From the NCBI RefSeq assembly GCF_013409505.1, contig NZ_JACCBN010000001.1, positions 5,766,001 through 5,830,000 on the forward strand: a stretch of 64,000 nucleotides of DNA, read 5' to 3'. Positions 1 through 10,212 of the stretch are shown in pieces (position 1 is the stretch's first letter; each line of letters begins with the position of its first letter). The stretch comes from Actinomycetospora corticicola. Its GTDB lineage: Bacteria > Actinomycetota > Actinomycetes > Mycobacteriales > Pseudonocardiaceae. The notes under the pieces are model-generated. The model saw only the letters and a program-made list of their open reading frames with translations, did not search any database and was not told where the DNA came from. A program made the position numbers and the translations under genes.

Positions 1-619
1 CGAAGGCGTCGGCGTGGGCGCGCTCGGTCAGCGACCCGGCATGGCGCGCGTACTCGACCAGCGACACCTTCTCCGCGGGCGGCAGCAGCGGCAGGGTCGC
101 CGCGGCCCGCAGCGCGCCCACCCCGAGCCCCAGCAGGCCGGTGCGGGCGAGCAGCGGCAGCACCACGCCGGCGCCGGGCAGCGCGGCGAGCCGCAGCGTC
201 GGGCTCACCCCCCGCCCCAGGCCGCCGGAGGAGACGAGCACGAGACGCGCGCACATCTCCGGGAACTGGTAGGCGAACTGCATCGCGACCCCGCCGCCGA
301 GCGAGTGCCCGACCACGGTCACGCGCCGGTGCCCGAGCGCCGCGAGCAGGTCGCGCAGGCCGTTCGCGTAGGCGCCCATGGAGAAGTCACCGCTCGGTCC
401 GGCGGACTCGCCGTGACCCAGGAGGTCGGGTGCGATCACCAGGTGGCGGCACCCGTCCTGCTCCAGCCGATCCAGCACGGGCTGCCAGGTGGACGAGCTC
501 CCGGCGACGCCGTGCAGCAGCACCAGCACCTCGGGGTCGTCGGTGGACGCCTCGGGGCACGCCTCCAGGTACGCCATCCGGTGACCGTGGAGCGTGACCG
601 CCCGCCGCGTGGTGCTCAT
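1..619 (-). CDS. alpha/beta hydrolase, 3' end cut by window edge
   Basis: Reading the minus strand from ATG at 619 gives an open frame that runs off base 1, so about 206 residues are visible and the C-terminal part (catalytic Asp and His) is outside. The fold is an alpha/beta hydrolase: an oxyanion-type HG at residues 36-37, a short APDLLGHGES segment near 63-72, and the nucleophile elbow GHSLGG with Ser106. It resembles small esterases or C-C bond hydrolases of the MhpC type; the substrate cannot be inferred. It is divergent from the lipoprotein gene at 692, with 72 bp between the two starts. Confidence 0.85.
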   Translation of the reverse strand, partial: MSTTRRAVTLHGHRMAYLEACPEASTDDPEVLVLLHGVAGSSSTWQPVLDRLEQDGCRHLVIAPDLLGHGESAGPSGDFSMGAYANGLRDLLAALGHRRVTVVGHSLGGGVAMQFAYQFPEMCARLVLVSSGGLGRGVSPTLRLAALPGAGVVLPLLARTGLLGLGVGALRAAATLPLLPPAEKVSLVEYARHAGSLTERAHADAF

Positions 620-677
620 ACGGGGCATCGTGTCACGACGCGCCCCACCCTCGTCCTTCCCGACGACCGGTCGTCCC

Positions 678-683
678 TACCCT
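678..683 (+). promoter_or_regulatory. -10 hexamer of likely leaderless promoter
   Basis: TACCCT ends 8 nt before the ATG at 692, so transcription would begin at or next to the start codon. No ribosome-binding site is visible in between. Inferred from spacing alone. Confidence 0.45.
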
Positions 684-691
684 GGCCCGCG

Positions 692-1867
692 ATGTCCCGT
701 TCCGGTCTGGTCGCCGCGCTCTCCGCCCTCGCCCTGCTCACGGGGTGCGGCGCCGCCCAGGCCCCGGCCGCGCCGCCGCTCGCCTCGGGCCCGGCCGACC
801 CCACCGCGACGGCCCCGAGCGCGACGGCTGCCGCCCCCGCCTCCTGCGCGGCGACCACCTACGACCGCCTGGGCGACCGGCAGCGCTGGGCCCAGCTCGT
901 CGTCATCGGCGTCCCCGCCGGTGGGGTGAGCGCTGCGGCGCGCACCGCCCTCGGGCTCGAGCCCGGCGGGATCATCCTCACCGACGGGGAGTCGGCGAGC
1001 GCCGACGCCGTGACGAAGGTGGTCACGAGCGCCCAGGCCACCGGCGGCGGCGAGGTGCCCCTCCTCGTGTCCGCCGACCAGGAGGGCGGGCAGGTGCAGG
1101 AGCTCGAGGGCCCGGGCTTCCCGACGATGCCCACGGCGCTCGCCCAGGGCCGGGACGCGGCCGGGCTGCGGGCGGACGCGAAGAGCTGGGGGCAGGCCGT
1201 GCGCGACGTCGGCGTGACGGTGAACCTCGCCCCCGTGGCCGACGTGGTCGACCCGTCGTTGGGCAAGCAGAACGCCCCGGTGGGCCGCTTCGACCGGCAG
1301 TACGGCGACGACGCCGCGACCGCCTCGGCGGGGGTGCGGGCCTTCGTGGCCGGCATGCGCGACGCCGACGTCGCCCCGACCCTCAAGCACTTCCCGGGTC
1401 TCGGCGAGGTCCGGCAGAACACCGACTTCGCCGGGGGAGTGGTCGACTCGACCACCGGCCCCGACTCGCCGACGCTGCAGTCCTTCGCGGCCGGCATCCG
1501 CGCGGGCGCGCCGCTGGTGATGATGTCCTCGGCCCGCTACACCCGCATCGACCCAGACGCCCAGGCGCTCTTCTCCTCGCGGGTGATGAACGACCTCCTC
1601 CGCGGGCGACTGGGGTTCCAGGGTGTGATCATGACCGACGACGTCGGGGCGGCCGCCGCGCTCGCCGACACGCCGGTCGGGGCGCGCGCCACGAAGTTCC
1701 TCGCCGCGGGCGGCGACCTGGTGCTGACCATCCGTCCGGGGGACCTCGCCCCGATGCTCGACGCGATCACCGCCGCGGCGCGGGAGCCGGCCTTCGCGGC
1801 GCGTGCGCAGGACGCGGTGCGCCGGGTGCTCGCCTTCAAGGAGCAACAGGGCATCCTGCGCTGCTGA
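692..1867 (+). CDS. glycoside hydrolase family 3 lipoprotein, NagZ/LpqI-like
   Basis: A 391-residue exported lipoprotein. Residues 1-19 form a lipoprotein signal peptide with lipobox LTGC (Cys19), followed by an Ala/Pro-rich linker to about residue 55 and then a single GH3 N-terminal (beta/alpha)8 domain. Visible GH3 features are DQEGG, KHFPG at about residue 231, and MTDDVG near 312, whose Asp fits the catalytic nucleophile. Family members remove N-acetylglucosamine during cell-wall recycling or turnover. The NagZ acid/base motif D-S/T-H after KHFPGHG appears here as N-T-D, so the catalytic His is missing and activity or mechanism may differ. The frame is open far upstream, but the signal peptide fixes the ATG at 692. 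Confidence 0.85.
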   Translation: MSRSGLVAALSALALLTGCGAAQAPAAPPLASGPADPTATAPSATAAAPASCAATTYDRLGDRQRWAQLVVIGVPAGGVSAAARTALGLEPGGIILTDGESASADAVTKVVTSAQATGGGEVPLLVSADQEGGQVQELEGPGFPTMPTALAQGRDAAGLRADAKSWGQAVRDVGVTVNLAPVADVVDPSLGKQNAPVGRFDRQYGDDAATASAGVRAFVAGMRDADVAPTLKHFPGLGEVRQNTDFAGGVVDSTTGPDSPTLQSFAAGIRAGAPLVMMSSARYTRIDPDAQALFSSRVMNDLLRGRLGFQGVIMTDDVGAAAALADTPVGARATKFLAAGGDLVLTIRPGDLAPMLDAITAAAREPAFAARAQDAVRRVLAFKEQQGILRC

Positions 1868-1946
1868 GCCGGCGGGTCGCGGCGTGCCCCGCCCGGGCTA
1901 CCAGCCGGTAGTGCGGGGCCGTCCGGGACCTGCGAGAGTGCGGGTC

Positions 1947-3119
1947 GTGGACCTGACCTACACGGCGGAGGAGGAGCAGTTCCGGCAGGAGCTGCGGACC
2001 TGGCTCGCCGAGAACATCCCCACCGAGTGGACCGTCCCGGGCTACTGGGCGACGCTCTCCGACGAGGAGTCGTTCGAGAAGCGTCGGGAGTGGGAGGCGC
2101 GCAAGACCGCGGCCGGCTTCTCGGGCATCCAGTGGCCCGTCGAGTACGGCGGCCGGGGCGGCACCCCCGCGATGAAGGCGATCTACGACGAGGAGACGGT
2201 GCGGGCCCACGCCCCGCAGACCGTCAACGTCCTCGGTCTGACCTTCCTCGCCCCGACGATCATGGCGATCGGCACCGAGGAGCAGAAGGCCGAGATCATC
2301 GGCCCGATGCTGCGCAACGAGGTCATCTGGTGCCAGGGCTTCTCCGAGCCCGGCGCCGGCTCCGACCTCGCGGCCGTGGCGACCCGCGGCGTGCTCGACG
2401 GCGACGAGTACGTGGTCAACGGCCAGAAGATCTGGACCACCAACGCCATGCACGGCGACAAGATCTTCACGATCGTGCGGACCGAGGCCGGGTCGGAGAA
2501 GCACAAGGGCCTGTCGATGCTGCTGATCGACATGGACCAGCCCGGCGTCGAGGCCCGCCCGCTCAAGCAGATGAGCGGCGCCAGCGAGTTCGGCGAGGTG
2601 TTCTTCACCGACGCCCGCGTGCCCGCGAAGGACTGCCTGGGCGAGATCGGCCAGGGCTGGCGCACCGCGATGCTGCTGCTCTCCTTCGAGCGCGGCGCCT
2701 CGGGCGTCGGGCAGTACACCGAGTTCCGCCGCCAGTACGACGAGATCGTCGCCGAGGCCAAGCGCTTCGGCCGCGCCGAGGACCCGGTGGCCCGCCAGGA
2801 GCTCGCCCGCTGCCTGGTGGAGCTGGAGTGCCTGCGCTACCACGCGATGCACATCCTCACCCAGGTCGAGCAGGGCAGGGACCTCGGTTCGGAGTCCTCC
2901 ATGACCAAGCTGCAGTGGTCCGAGGCGTTCCAGGACCTGTGGGAGGCCTTCGAGCACGTCCTCGGCCCGGAGGCGACCCTGTCCGCCCCGCGGCCCGACG
3001 TCGACCTGTCCCCGTTCCACGCGCAGGACCACTGGTCCCGGTCGGTCACGATCTGGGGCGGCTCGTCGCAGGTCCAGCGCAACATCGTCGCCGAGCGCGT
3101 GCTCGGCCTGCCGCGGTAG
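1947..3119 (+). CDS. acyl-CoA dehydrogenase, FadE-type subunit 1
   Basis: A 390-residue flavoprotein of the acyl-CoA dehydrogenase family, oxidising acyl-CoA to enoyl-CoA with FAD. The three expected parts are present: an N-terminal helical domain, a middle beta domain with CQGFSEPGAGSDLA (about 125-138) and GQKIWTT, and a C-terminal helical domain ending in WGGSSQVQRNIVAERVLGL. The GTG at 1947 is chosen because it begins the conserved domain. The gene is followed after 11 bp by a second, more divergent acyl-CoA dehydrogenase. This is the arrangement of the heteromeric FadE pairs used by actinomycetes on sterol side chains and other bulky acyl-CoAs. The substrate is not known. Confidence 0.9.
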   Translation: MDLTYTAEEEQFRQELRTWLAENIPTEWTVPGYWATLSDEESFEKRREWEARKTAAGFSGIQWPVEYGGRGGTPAMKAIYDEETVRAHAPQTVNVLGLTFLAPTIMAIGTEEQKAEIIGPMLRNEVIWCQGFSEPGAGSDLAAVATRGVLDGDEYVVNGQKIWTTNAMHGDKIFTIVRTEAGSEKHKGLSMLLIDMDQPGVEARPLKQMSGASEFGEVFFTDARVPAKDCLGEIGQGWRTAMLLLSFERGASGVGQYTEFRRQYDEIVAEAKRFGRAEDPVARQELARCLVELECLRYHAMHILTQVEQGRDLGSESSMTKLQWSEAFQDLWEAFEHVLGPEATLSAPRPDVDLSPFHAQDHWSRSVTIWGGSSQVQRNIVAERVLGLPR

Positions 3120-3130
3120 AGGAGAGGTAC

Positions 3131-4228
3131 GTGTTCTTCGCACTGACCGACGAGCAGCAGGCCTTCGCCTCGACGGTGACCGAGTTCCTGGCCGAGCGCT
3201 TCGACCTCGAGGCCGTCCGCGGCGTCGTCGAGGACACCGACGGCGACGGTCACCCGCTGACCCTCTGGAAGGGTCTCGCCGACCAGGGGGCGCTCGCCGT
3301 CCTCGTCCCGGAGGAGCACGACGGCCTCGGCCTCGGCCTCCTCGACGCGCAGGTCGTCGCCCGGGCCCTCGGCGCCGGCGTGGCCCCCGGCCCCTGGCTC
3401 GCGACCGTGCTCGCCGCCGAGGCCGTCCGGATCGCCGGCTCGGCCGAGCAGCAGTCCCGGTGGCTCCCGGCGCTCGCGGCGGGGGAGACGGTCGGCACCG
3501 TCGCCCTGCGCGGCGAGGGCGGGGCCTGGGACGGCTCGGGGATCACCGTCGACGTCAACGACGGCCGGCTGAACGGTTCCGCCTCGCCGGTCGACTACCC
3601 GGCCGTCGCCGGCCTGATCGTCGTGGCGGCCACCGACGCCTCCGGGACGCCGGGGCTCTACCTGGTCGAGGCGGACGCGTCCGGGCTGACGGTCCGCGAC
3701 CAGCACACCTACGACGGCACCGCCCGCGTCGGCGCGATCGAGTTCGCCGACACCCCGGCCGAGGCCCTGCCGGGCGGGGACGCCGCCGCGGTGCGCGCGC
3801 TGCTCGCCCGCGGTGCCGTGCTCAACGCCGCGGACCTCGTGGGGGTCGCCCGCGAGGCGCTCACCCGCACCGTGGCCTACGACCGGGACCGCAACCAGTT
3901 CGGCGTGCCGGTCGGCTCCTTCCAGGCGCTCAAGCACGCCCTGGCGGACCTGCACGTCGCGGTGACGATGGCCGAGCACGCGGTGCTGTTCGCCGCGCAC
4001 GCGCTCGACACCGACGACCCCGGCGCCGCGATCGCGGTCGCCGTGGCCGGCTCGAAGGCCTCCGACGCGGCCTGGAACGCCACCGGCGCGATGATCCAGT
4101 TCTTCGGCGGCATCGGCTTCACCTGGGAGCACGAGGCGCACTTCTTCTACAAGCGCGCCCGCCGTCGGGCCCCGCTCTTCGGCTCCGCCGCGGAGCACCG
4201 CGAGGCCCTGGCGACGCTGACGATGTGA
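3131..4228 (+). CDS. acyl-CoA dehydrogenase, FadE-type subunit 2
   Basis: A 365-residue acyl-CoA dehydrogenase-like protein, smaller and more divergent than its upstream partner. Typical pieces are the N-terminal LTDEQQAFASTVTEFLAER, RDRNQFGVPVGSFQALKHAL (about residues 256-275), and GGIGFTWEHEAHFFYKRA near 320, a signature of the second subunit in actinobacterial FadE heterodimers. The GTG at 3131 follows GGAGAGG in the 11-bp gap and begins the conserved domain. It probably forms an obligate alpha2beta2 complex with the product of 1947-3119, in which one subunit may have lost part of its active site. Confidence 0.88.
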   Translation: MFFALTDEQQAFASTVTEFLAERFDLEAVRGVVEDTDGDGHPLTLWKGLADQGALAVLVPEEHDGLGLGLLDAQVVARALGAGVAPGPWLATVLAAEAVRIAGSAEQQSRWLPALAAGETVGTVALRGEGGAWDGSGITVDVNDGRLNGSASPVDYPAVAGLIVVAATDASGTPGLYLVEADASGLTVRDQHTYDGTARVGAIEFADTPAEALPGGDAAAVRALLARGAVLNAADLVGVAREALTRTVAYDRDRNQFGVPVGSFQALKHALADLHVAVTMAEHAVLFAAHALDTDDPGAAIAVAVAGSKASDAAWNATGAMIQFFGGIGFTWEHEAHFFYKRARRRAPLFGSAAEHREALATLTM

Positions 4229-4236
4229 GCTTCGCT

Positions 4237-4284
4237 CAGGTGAGCACCAAAAGTGGGCCTATGACCCCACTGAGTGCTCACCTG
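4237..4284. repeat. palindromic hairpin, GTGAGCA class (copy A)
   Basis: Perfect 11-bp outer arms (4237-4247 and 4274-4284, core GTGAGCAC/GTGCTCAC) enclose a second 6-bp stem AGTGGG/CCCACT with a CCTATGAC loop. It starts 9 bp after the dehydrogenase stop codon and lacks a U-run. It could end transcription, but it resembles the hairpin at 60588-60627, which suggests a dispersed repeat. Confidence 0.6.
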
Positions 4285-4381
4285 GGGCGGAGCCCCACCC
4301 TTCGGACAGGTCGGGTCGCGGGCGGAGTACGGGGGTGATGGCATGACCGGCGTCACCCCCTCACCGACGAAGGAGAACCCC

Positions 4382-4711
4382 GTGGCCAGCACCCCGACCG
4401 AGGACGACCGCAGCCTGCTGACGGTCGTCGCGCGCATGACGGCGAAGCCGGGCAAGGAGGACGAGCTCCGTGCCGGGCTCGAGGCGCTGATCCCGACGAC
4501 GCTGGCCGAGGACGGCTGCGTCAACTACGACCTGCACGTGGCCGAGGACGACCCGGCGACCTTCTTCTTCTACGAGAACTGGACCTCGGGCGAGAAGCTC
4601 GACGCCCACCTCGCCGCGCCGCACCTGGTCGACTTCGCGGGCAAGCTCGACGACCTGCTGGTCAACGGCTCGGACGGCCTGATCATCCAGCGCCTCAAGC
4701 GGATCGCGTGA
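4382..4711 (+). CDS. antibiotic biosynthesis monooxygenase (ABM) domain protein
   Basis: A 109-residue single-domain protein of the dimeric alpha/beta barrel ABM (YgiN-like) family. Residues 12-100 carry the family pattern: LTVVARMTAKPGKEDEL, then a Glu/Asp-rich loop, FFFYENW near 60, and a C-terminal helix. Members act as quinol or anthrone monooxygenases or heme-degrading enzymes, often with unknown substrates. The GTG at 4382 is preferred over upstream in-frame ATGs because AAGGAG lies 8 nt before it. The stop overlaps the start of the DUF3500 gene, so the two are translationally coupled. Confidence 0.85.
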   Translation: MASTPTEDDRSLLTVVARMTAKPGKEDELRAGLEALIPTTLAEDGCVNYDLHVAEDDPATFFFYENWTSGEKLDAHLAAPHLVDFAGKLDDLLVNGSDGLIIQRLKRIA

Positions 4712-5838
4712 CGGCGACCCCCGCGTCCGTCGCCTCGGCCATGGCCGAGGCGGCGGCGGCCTGGCAGGACACCCTCGACGACGAGCAGTCGGCGCAGGGG
4801 GCCTGGGACTGGCCCGGCTCCAAGGCCGCCGAGGCCGAGCGGCTGAACTGGTACTACACGCCGACCGACCACGGCGGGCTGACGCTCCACGAGCAGCTGT
4901 CGCACCAGCAGCGGGCCGCGATGACGCTGCTCGCCACGGGCCTCTCCGAGGTCGCCTACGTCAGCGCCTCGACGATCATGGGGCTGGAGAACGTCCTCGA
5001 CCGCACCGAGGGCTTCGCGACCGGCTTCGGCCGCGACCGCGGGCGCGACCCGGGCATGTACTACCTGCGCGTGTTCGGCGACCCGACGGGGGACGCGCCG
5101 TGGGGCTGGCGCTTCGGCGGCCACCACGTGTCGGTCAACCACCTGGTGGTCGACGGCGAGGCGGTCGCGGGGTCCCCGTGCTTCCTCGGCGCCGACCCGA
5201 TGGTCTCGCCGCTGCTCGGCGGCCAGGAGCTGCGTCCGCTCGGCGGCATCGAGGACTCGGGCCGTGCGCTCCTGCACGCCCTGGACCCCGGCCAGCGGGA
5301 GCAGACGATCCTGACGCCGACCGCGCCGGCCGACATCATCGGCGCGAACCGGACGCACACCTCGCCCGGCGACCGGTTGATCCCGCTGCCCGACCTGTGG
5401 CGCGGCCACTTCGACGACCAGACCCTCGAGGACCGGCTCTGGTCGATGCACGACGGGTTGGAGGCCCAGCTGGGCGTCACCGACGCCGACCGCGCCGCCA
5501 CCGAGCTGTCGGAACGGCCGAAGGGGATCGCCGGCAAGGACCTGTCCGCCGACCAGCAGGAGATGCTGCGGGCCGTCGTCGCGGTCTACCTCGACCGGAT
5601 GCCTCCGGGCCTCGTCGAGCGGGAGTACGAGCGGCTCGACCTGGACGGCGTGCACTTCGCGTGGGCCGGCGGTCCCGAGCGGGGCGACCCGCACTACTAC
5701 CGCCTCGAGGGGCCGGGTCTGCTCGCCGAGTGGGACAACACCCAGCGGGGCGTGAACCACGCGCACAGCGTGTGGCGGGTCCCCGGGCACGAGTTCGGCC
5801 GGGACGTCCTGGCCGACCACCTGCGCGCGCACCACTGA
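4708..5838 (+). CDS. DUF3500 family protein
   Basis: A 376-residue cytoplasmic protein covering one DUF3500 domain. Hallmarks are RFGGHHVSVN near residue 135, a P-C-F-L-G-A segment after it, a central Q-Q-E-M-L helix, and the C-terminal YYRLEGPGLLAEWDNTQ (about 331-347) followed by NHAHSVWR. No biochemical function is established for the family as far as I know. The His-rich FGGHH and NHAHSVWR motifs look like metal or cofactor sites. The GTG start at 4708 overlaps the ABM stop by 4 bp (GTGA), which points to a joint role with that small monooxygenase-like protein. Confidence 0.85.
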   Translation: MTATPASVASAMAEAAAAWQDTLDDEQSAQGAWDWPGSKAAEAERLNWYYTPTDHGGLTLHEQLSHQQRAAMTLLATGLSEVAYVSASTIMGLENVLDRTEGFATGFGRDRGRDPGMYYLRVFGDPTGDAPWGWRFGGHHVSVNHLVVDGEAVAGSPCFLGADPMVSPLLGGQELRPLGGIEDSGRALLHALDPGQREQTILTPTAPADIIGANRTHTSPGDRLIPLPDLWRGHFDDQTLEDRLWSMHDGLEAQLGVTDADRAATELSERPKGIAGKDLSADQQEMLRAVVAVYLDRMPPGLVEREYERLDLDGVHFAWAGGPERGDPHYYRLEGPGLLAEWDNTQRGVNHAHSVWRVPGHEFGRDVLADHLRAHH

Positions 5839-5865
5839 GGTGTCGGGCGTCCACGGCCCCGGGAT

Positions 5866-5871
5866 TACCCT
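5866..5871 (+). promoter_or_regulatory. -10 hexamer of likely leaderless prfB promoter
   Basis: TACCCT sits exactly 6 nt before the GTG start of prfB at 5878, which is the spacing expected for a leaderless transcript. Confidence 0.45.
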
Positions 5872-5877
5872 GGGGTC

Positions 5878-6993
<1,116 letters not shown>

Positions 6994-7042
6994 CCGGCCC
7001 GGGGAGCCGTTCGCCCGTCGGGGAAGATCGACACCGCCCGCG

Positions 7043-7048
7043 TAGCAT
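7043..7048 (+). promoter_or_regulatory. -10 hexamer upstream of ftsE
   Basis: TAGCAT ends 8 nt before the GTG of ftsE at 7057, inside the 63-bp gap after prfB. This suggests a separate leaderless promoter for ftsEX-smpB. Confidence 0.4.
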
Positions 7049-7056
7049 CGCGCTCC

Positions 7057-7746
7057 GTGCTCCGGCTCGAGAACGTCTCGAAGATCTATCCGACGTCCGC
7101 GCGGCCGGCGCTCGACGACGTCTCAGTGGACGTCGACCAGGGCGAGTTCGTCTTCCTCATCGGTCCCTCGGGCTCCGGCAAGTCCACGCTGCTGCGTCTG
7201 CTGCTGCGCGAGGAGACGCCCACCCGGGGCAGCGTCTACGTCGCCAACTGGAACGTCGCCCGGCTGCCGAACCGCAAGGTGCCCAAGCTGCGGCAGCGGA
7301 TGGGCTGCGTGTTCCAGGACTTCCGGCTGCTGCCGACCCGCAGCGTCGCCGACAACGTGGCCTTCGCCCTCGAGGTGACCGGCAAGTCCGAGCACACCAT
7401 CCGCACCGTGGTGCCGGAGATGCTCGAGCTGGTCAACCTGACGGGCAAGGCCGACCGGATGCCCGCCGAGCTCTCGGGCGGCGAGGCGCAGCGGGTCGCG
7501 ATCGCGCGGGCGCTGGCGAACCGGCCCCTCGTGCTGCTGGCCGACGAGCCGACCGGCAACCTCGACCCCGAGACCAGCGACGACATCATGCTGCTGCTCG
7601 ACCGGATCAACCGGGCGGGCACCACGATCGTCATGGCCACCCACGACCGGCAGATCGTCGACGCGATGCGCCGCCGGGTGGTGGAGCTGCACCTGGGCCG
7701 GCTGGCCCGTGACGACGCCCGCGGGGTGTACGGGGCGCGCCGGTGA
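7057..7746 (+). CDS. ftsE: cell division ATP-binding protein FtsE
   Basis: A 229-residue ABC ATPase that pairs with FtsX at the septum to drive peptidoglycan hydrolases during division. Walker [10 protein letters not shown] lies at about residue 36, the Q-loop in VFQDFR, the signature LSGGEAQ near 146, Walker [12 protein letters not shown] near 167, and the switch His in ATHDRQ. Length and all motifs are normal. The GTG start follows a -10-like hexamer with no ribosome-binding site. The stop overlaps the ftsX start by 4 bp. Confidence 0.97.
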   Translation: MLRLENVSKIYPTSARPALDDVSVDVDQGEFVFLIGPSGSGKSTLLRLLLREETPTRGSVYVANWNVARLPNRKVPKLRQRMGCVFQDFRLLPTRSVADNVAFALEVTGKSEHTIRTVVPEMLELVNLTGKADRMPAELSGGEAQRVAIARALANRPLVLLADEPTGNLDPETSDDIMLLLDRINRAGTTIVMATHDRQIVDAMRRRVVELHLGRLARDDARGVYGARR

Positions 7747-8648
7747 ACGGGCTGGGCTTCGTCTGGCGCGAGGCGGTCGCCGGGCTGCGACGCAACGTCA
7801 CGATGAGCGTCGCGATGATGCTGACCACGGCGATCTCGCTCGGGATGCTCGGCGCCGGGCTGCTCGCGGTGCGCACCATCGACCGCACCCAGGACCTCTA
7901 CTACTCCCAGCTCGCCGTCCAGGTCGCGCTGGACGAGCCCACCAGCGCCGGCGACCCGGACTGCGGCAGCCCGGTCTGCTCCGGGCTCCGGGAGCAGCTG
8001 CAGGCCGACCCGCTCGTCGCGGGCGTCACCTACGAGTCCCGCGATGCGGCCTACCAGCGTTTCCTGCGCATCTACGCGGGCCAGTCGATCCTGCAGCTCG
8101 TGCGCCCGCAGTCGCTCCCGGCGACGCTGCGGGTCACGCTCAAGGACCCGACCCGCGGCGACGCCCTCGTCGCCGAGTACGCGCAGCGGCCCGGCGTCCG
8201 GAACGTCGTCGACCAGCGCCGCCTCGTCGAGGACCTCTTCACCTTCCTCGGCAGCGTGCGCAACGCGGCCTTCGGGCTCGCGTCCGTGCAGGCGCTCGCG
8301 GCCCTCCTGCTGATCTCCAACACCATCCAGGTCTCGGCGTTCACCCGGCGGACCGAGGTGGGGATCATGCGGCTGGTCGGCGCCACCCGCTGGTACACGC
8401 AGGTGCCGTTCCTCATCGAGGCGGTGATCACCGGCGTGGTCGGTGCGGTCCTCGCGACCGGCGGCCTCGTGCTCGGCAAGCTCTTCTTCATCGACCGGCT
8501 GCTCTCCGGGCGCCTGATCTCCAACGCGATCCCGGCCGTCGGAATGAGCGACGTCCTCCTGTTCGTTGCACCCCTGCTGATCGTGATCGGAGCGGTCATC
8601 GCCGCAGCCACCGGGTATGTCACCCTGCGGCTGTACGTACGGAGCTAG
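7743..8648 (+). CDS. ftsX: cell division permease FtsX
   Basis: A 301-residue membrane subunit of the FtsEX complex. One TM helix near residues 20-44 is followed by an extracellular domain (about 45-175), which contains a Cys pair (DCGSPVC) and contacts hydrolase adaptors. Three C-terminal TM helices form the FtsX permease fold, with [14 protein letters not shown] as the usual cytoplasmic coupling segment. It starts on a GTG overlapping the ftsE stop (GTGA), so the two subunits are made together. Confidence 0.96.
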   Translation: MNGLGFVWREAVAGLRRNVTMSVAMMLTTAISLGMLGAGLLAVRTIDRTQDLYYSQLAVQVALDEPTSAGDPDCGSPVCSGLREQLQADPLVAGVTYESRDAAYQRFLRIYAGQSILQLVRPQSLPATLRVTLKDPTRGDALVAEYAQRPGVRNVVDQRRLVEDLFTFLGSVRNAAFGLASVQALAALLLISNTIQVSAFTRRTEVGIMRLVGATRWYTQVPFLIEAVITGVVGAVLATGGLVLGKLFFIDRLLSGRLISNAIPAVGMSDVLLFVAPLLIVIGAVIAAATGYVTLRLYVRS

Positions 8649-8673
8649 CAGCAGTCAGGACAGGAGGGCCCTC

Positions 8674-9216
8674 GTGGCCAAGACGGCCGTCCCCACGGAC
8701 TCGGGCCGCGCCAAGGAGAAGGCTCAGAAGAAGGCCAGCTCCAACCGGCCCGAGGAGCGACGCAAGGTCGTCGCCACCAACCGCAAGGCCCGCTACGACT
8801 ACTCGATCATCGACGTGTACGAGGCCGGGATCGCCCTGCAGGGCACCGAGGTGAAGAGCCTGCGCGCCGGCCGGGTGTCGCTCGCGGACGCCTTCGCCAC
8901 TGTCACCGACGGCGAGGTGTGGCTGCGTGGCCTGCACATCCAGGAGTACGACTTCGGGTCCTGGACCAACCACGAGCCGCGGCGGCACCGGAAGCTCCTG
9001 CTGCACCGCGCCGAGATCGAGCGGCTGATCGGCAAGACCCGCGAGGGCGGCATGACCCTCGTACCGCTGTCGGTCTACTTCTCCGGCGGCCTGTGCAAGA
9101 TCGAGCTCGCCCTGGTCAAGGGCAAGGCGTCGCACGACAAGCGCCAGGCGATGGCCGAGCGGGACGCCAAGCGCGAGGCGGAGCGCGTCGTCGGGCGTCG
9201 GATCAAGGGGTGGTGA
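8674..9216 (+). CDS. smpB: SsrA-binding protein SmpB
   Basis: A 180-residue partner of tmRNA in trans-translation that rescues ribosomes stalled on broken mRNAs. The OB-fold core is clear ([31 protein letters not shown]-like PLSVYFSGG), and the basic C-terminal tail ends in VGRRIKGW. A Lys/Ala-rich N-terminal extension of about 30 residues makes it longer than the usual 160. AGGAGG lies 7 nt before the GTG at 8674. The ssrA gene is 1 kb downstream, separated only by an amidohydrolase gene. Confidence 0.96.
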   Translation: MAKTAVPTDSGRAKEKAQKKASSNRPEERRKVVATNRKARYDYSIIDVYEAGIALQGTEVKSLRAGRVSLADAFATVTDGEVWLRGLHIQEYDFGSWTNHEPRRHRKLLLHRAEIERLIGKTREGGMTLVPLSVYFSGGLCKIELALVKGKASHDKRQAMAERDAKREAERVVGRRIKGW

Positions 9217-10145
9217 GCCCGCTCGAGACCCCGTTGGGGTCCGACGACGAGGTCGCACCCTGGGTGCGCTCCCTCGGGCTCGGTCCCGACGGCGGGTCGG
9301 GGCTGGTGGACGTGCACGTCCACTTCCTGCCCGACCGGATGCTGCAGAAGGTCTGGGCGTACTTCGACGACGCCGTCTCCCACTACGGGTACGACTGGCC
9401 GATCCACTACCGGCTGCCCGAGGACGAGCGCCTGGCCCGGCTCCGGTCGCTGGGCGTCGAGGCGTTCGCCCCGCTGGTCTACCCGCACAAGCCCGACATG
9501 GCCGCGTGGCTGACGGGGTGGGCGCTCGACTGGGCGGCGCAGGTCCCGGAGGCCGTGCCGACCGCGACGCTGTTCCCCGAGGAGTCGGTGACGACCTACC
9601 TGGGCGACGCGCTCGAGCGCGGGGTGCGGCTCGTGAAGGCCCACGTCCAGGTCGGCGGCTACGACCCGCGGGACCCGCTGCTCGACCCGGCGTGGGGGTT
9701 GTTGGCCGAGGCCGGCGTGCCGGTGATCGCGCACTGCGGCCACGGTCCGATCCCGGGCCGCCACACCGGGCTCGACGTCATCGGCGAGGTCATGGACCGC
9801 CACCCGCGCCTGCCGCTGGTCCTGGCCCACGCCGGGCTGCCCGACTACGAGGCGGCGCTGGGCCTCCTCGCGCGGCACCCGGCCGTCCGCCTCGACACGA
9901 CGATGGTGGGGACGCCGTTCACCGAGGCGTTCGCACCGCTGCCGTCCGACTGGGCGGCGCGCCTGGCCGATCTCGCGGGCGCCGGCCGGGTCGTGCTCGG
10001 CACCGACTTCCCGAACATCCCGTACGCCTACTGGCGGCAGCTCGAGGCGATCCGGACCTGGGCCGCCGCCGACGACCGGCTCGGGGAGCCGTTCCTGCGC
10101 AGCGTGCTGTACGACGCACCCGCCGCACTCGTCGGGCACGGATGA
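9213..10145 (+). CDS. amidohydrolase-2 family (ACMSD-like) metalloenzyme
   Basis: A 310-residue TIM-barrel hydrolase or decarboxylase of the amidohydrolase-2 group. Metal-ligand motifs are HVHF (His35, His37), VIAHCGHGP near 171, a later VLAHAG, and the C-terminal GTDFPNIPY whose Asp is the usual metal ligand. Relatives decarboxylate or hydrolyse aromatic or lactone substrates; the substrate here is unknown. It starts on GTG at 9213, overlapping the smpB stop (GTGA), so it is co-translated with smpB although no functional link is evident. Confidence 0.85.
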   Translation: MSPLETPLGSDDEVAPWVRSLGLGPDGGSGLVDVHVHFLPDRMLQKVWAYFDDAVSHYGYDWPIHYRLPEDERLARLRSLGVEAFAPLVYPHKPDMAAWLTGWALDWAAQVPEAVPTATLFPEESVTTYLGDALERGVRLVKAHVQVGGYDPRDPLLDPAWGLLAEAGVPVIAHCGHGPIPGRHTGLDVIGEVMDRHPRLPLVLAHAGLPDYEAALGLLARHPAVRLDTTMVGTPFTEAFAPLPSDWAARLADLAGAGRVVLGTDFPNIPYAYWRQLEAIRTWAAADDRLGEPFLRSVLYDAPAALVGHG

Positions 10146-10164
10146 TCCGTCGGCGCGGGGGCGT

Positions 10165-10170
10165 TATGAT
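10165..10170 (+). promoter_or_regulatory. -10 hexamer of ssrA promoter
   Basis: TATGAT, a strong match to the TATAAT -10 consensus, lies 43 nt before the mature 5' end of tmRNA. No good -35 box is seen. Precursor RNA would start near 10177 and be trimmed by RNase P. Confidence 0.5.
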
Positions 10171-10212
10171 GGGCAGTCCCGCCGGTCGACACTGTGAGTG
10201 CCGGTGGGAGAA

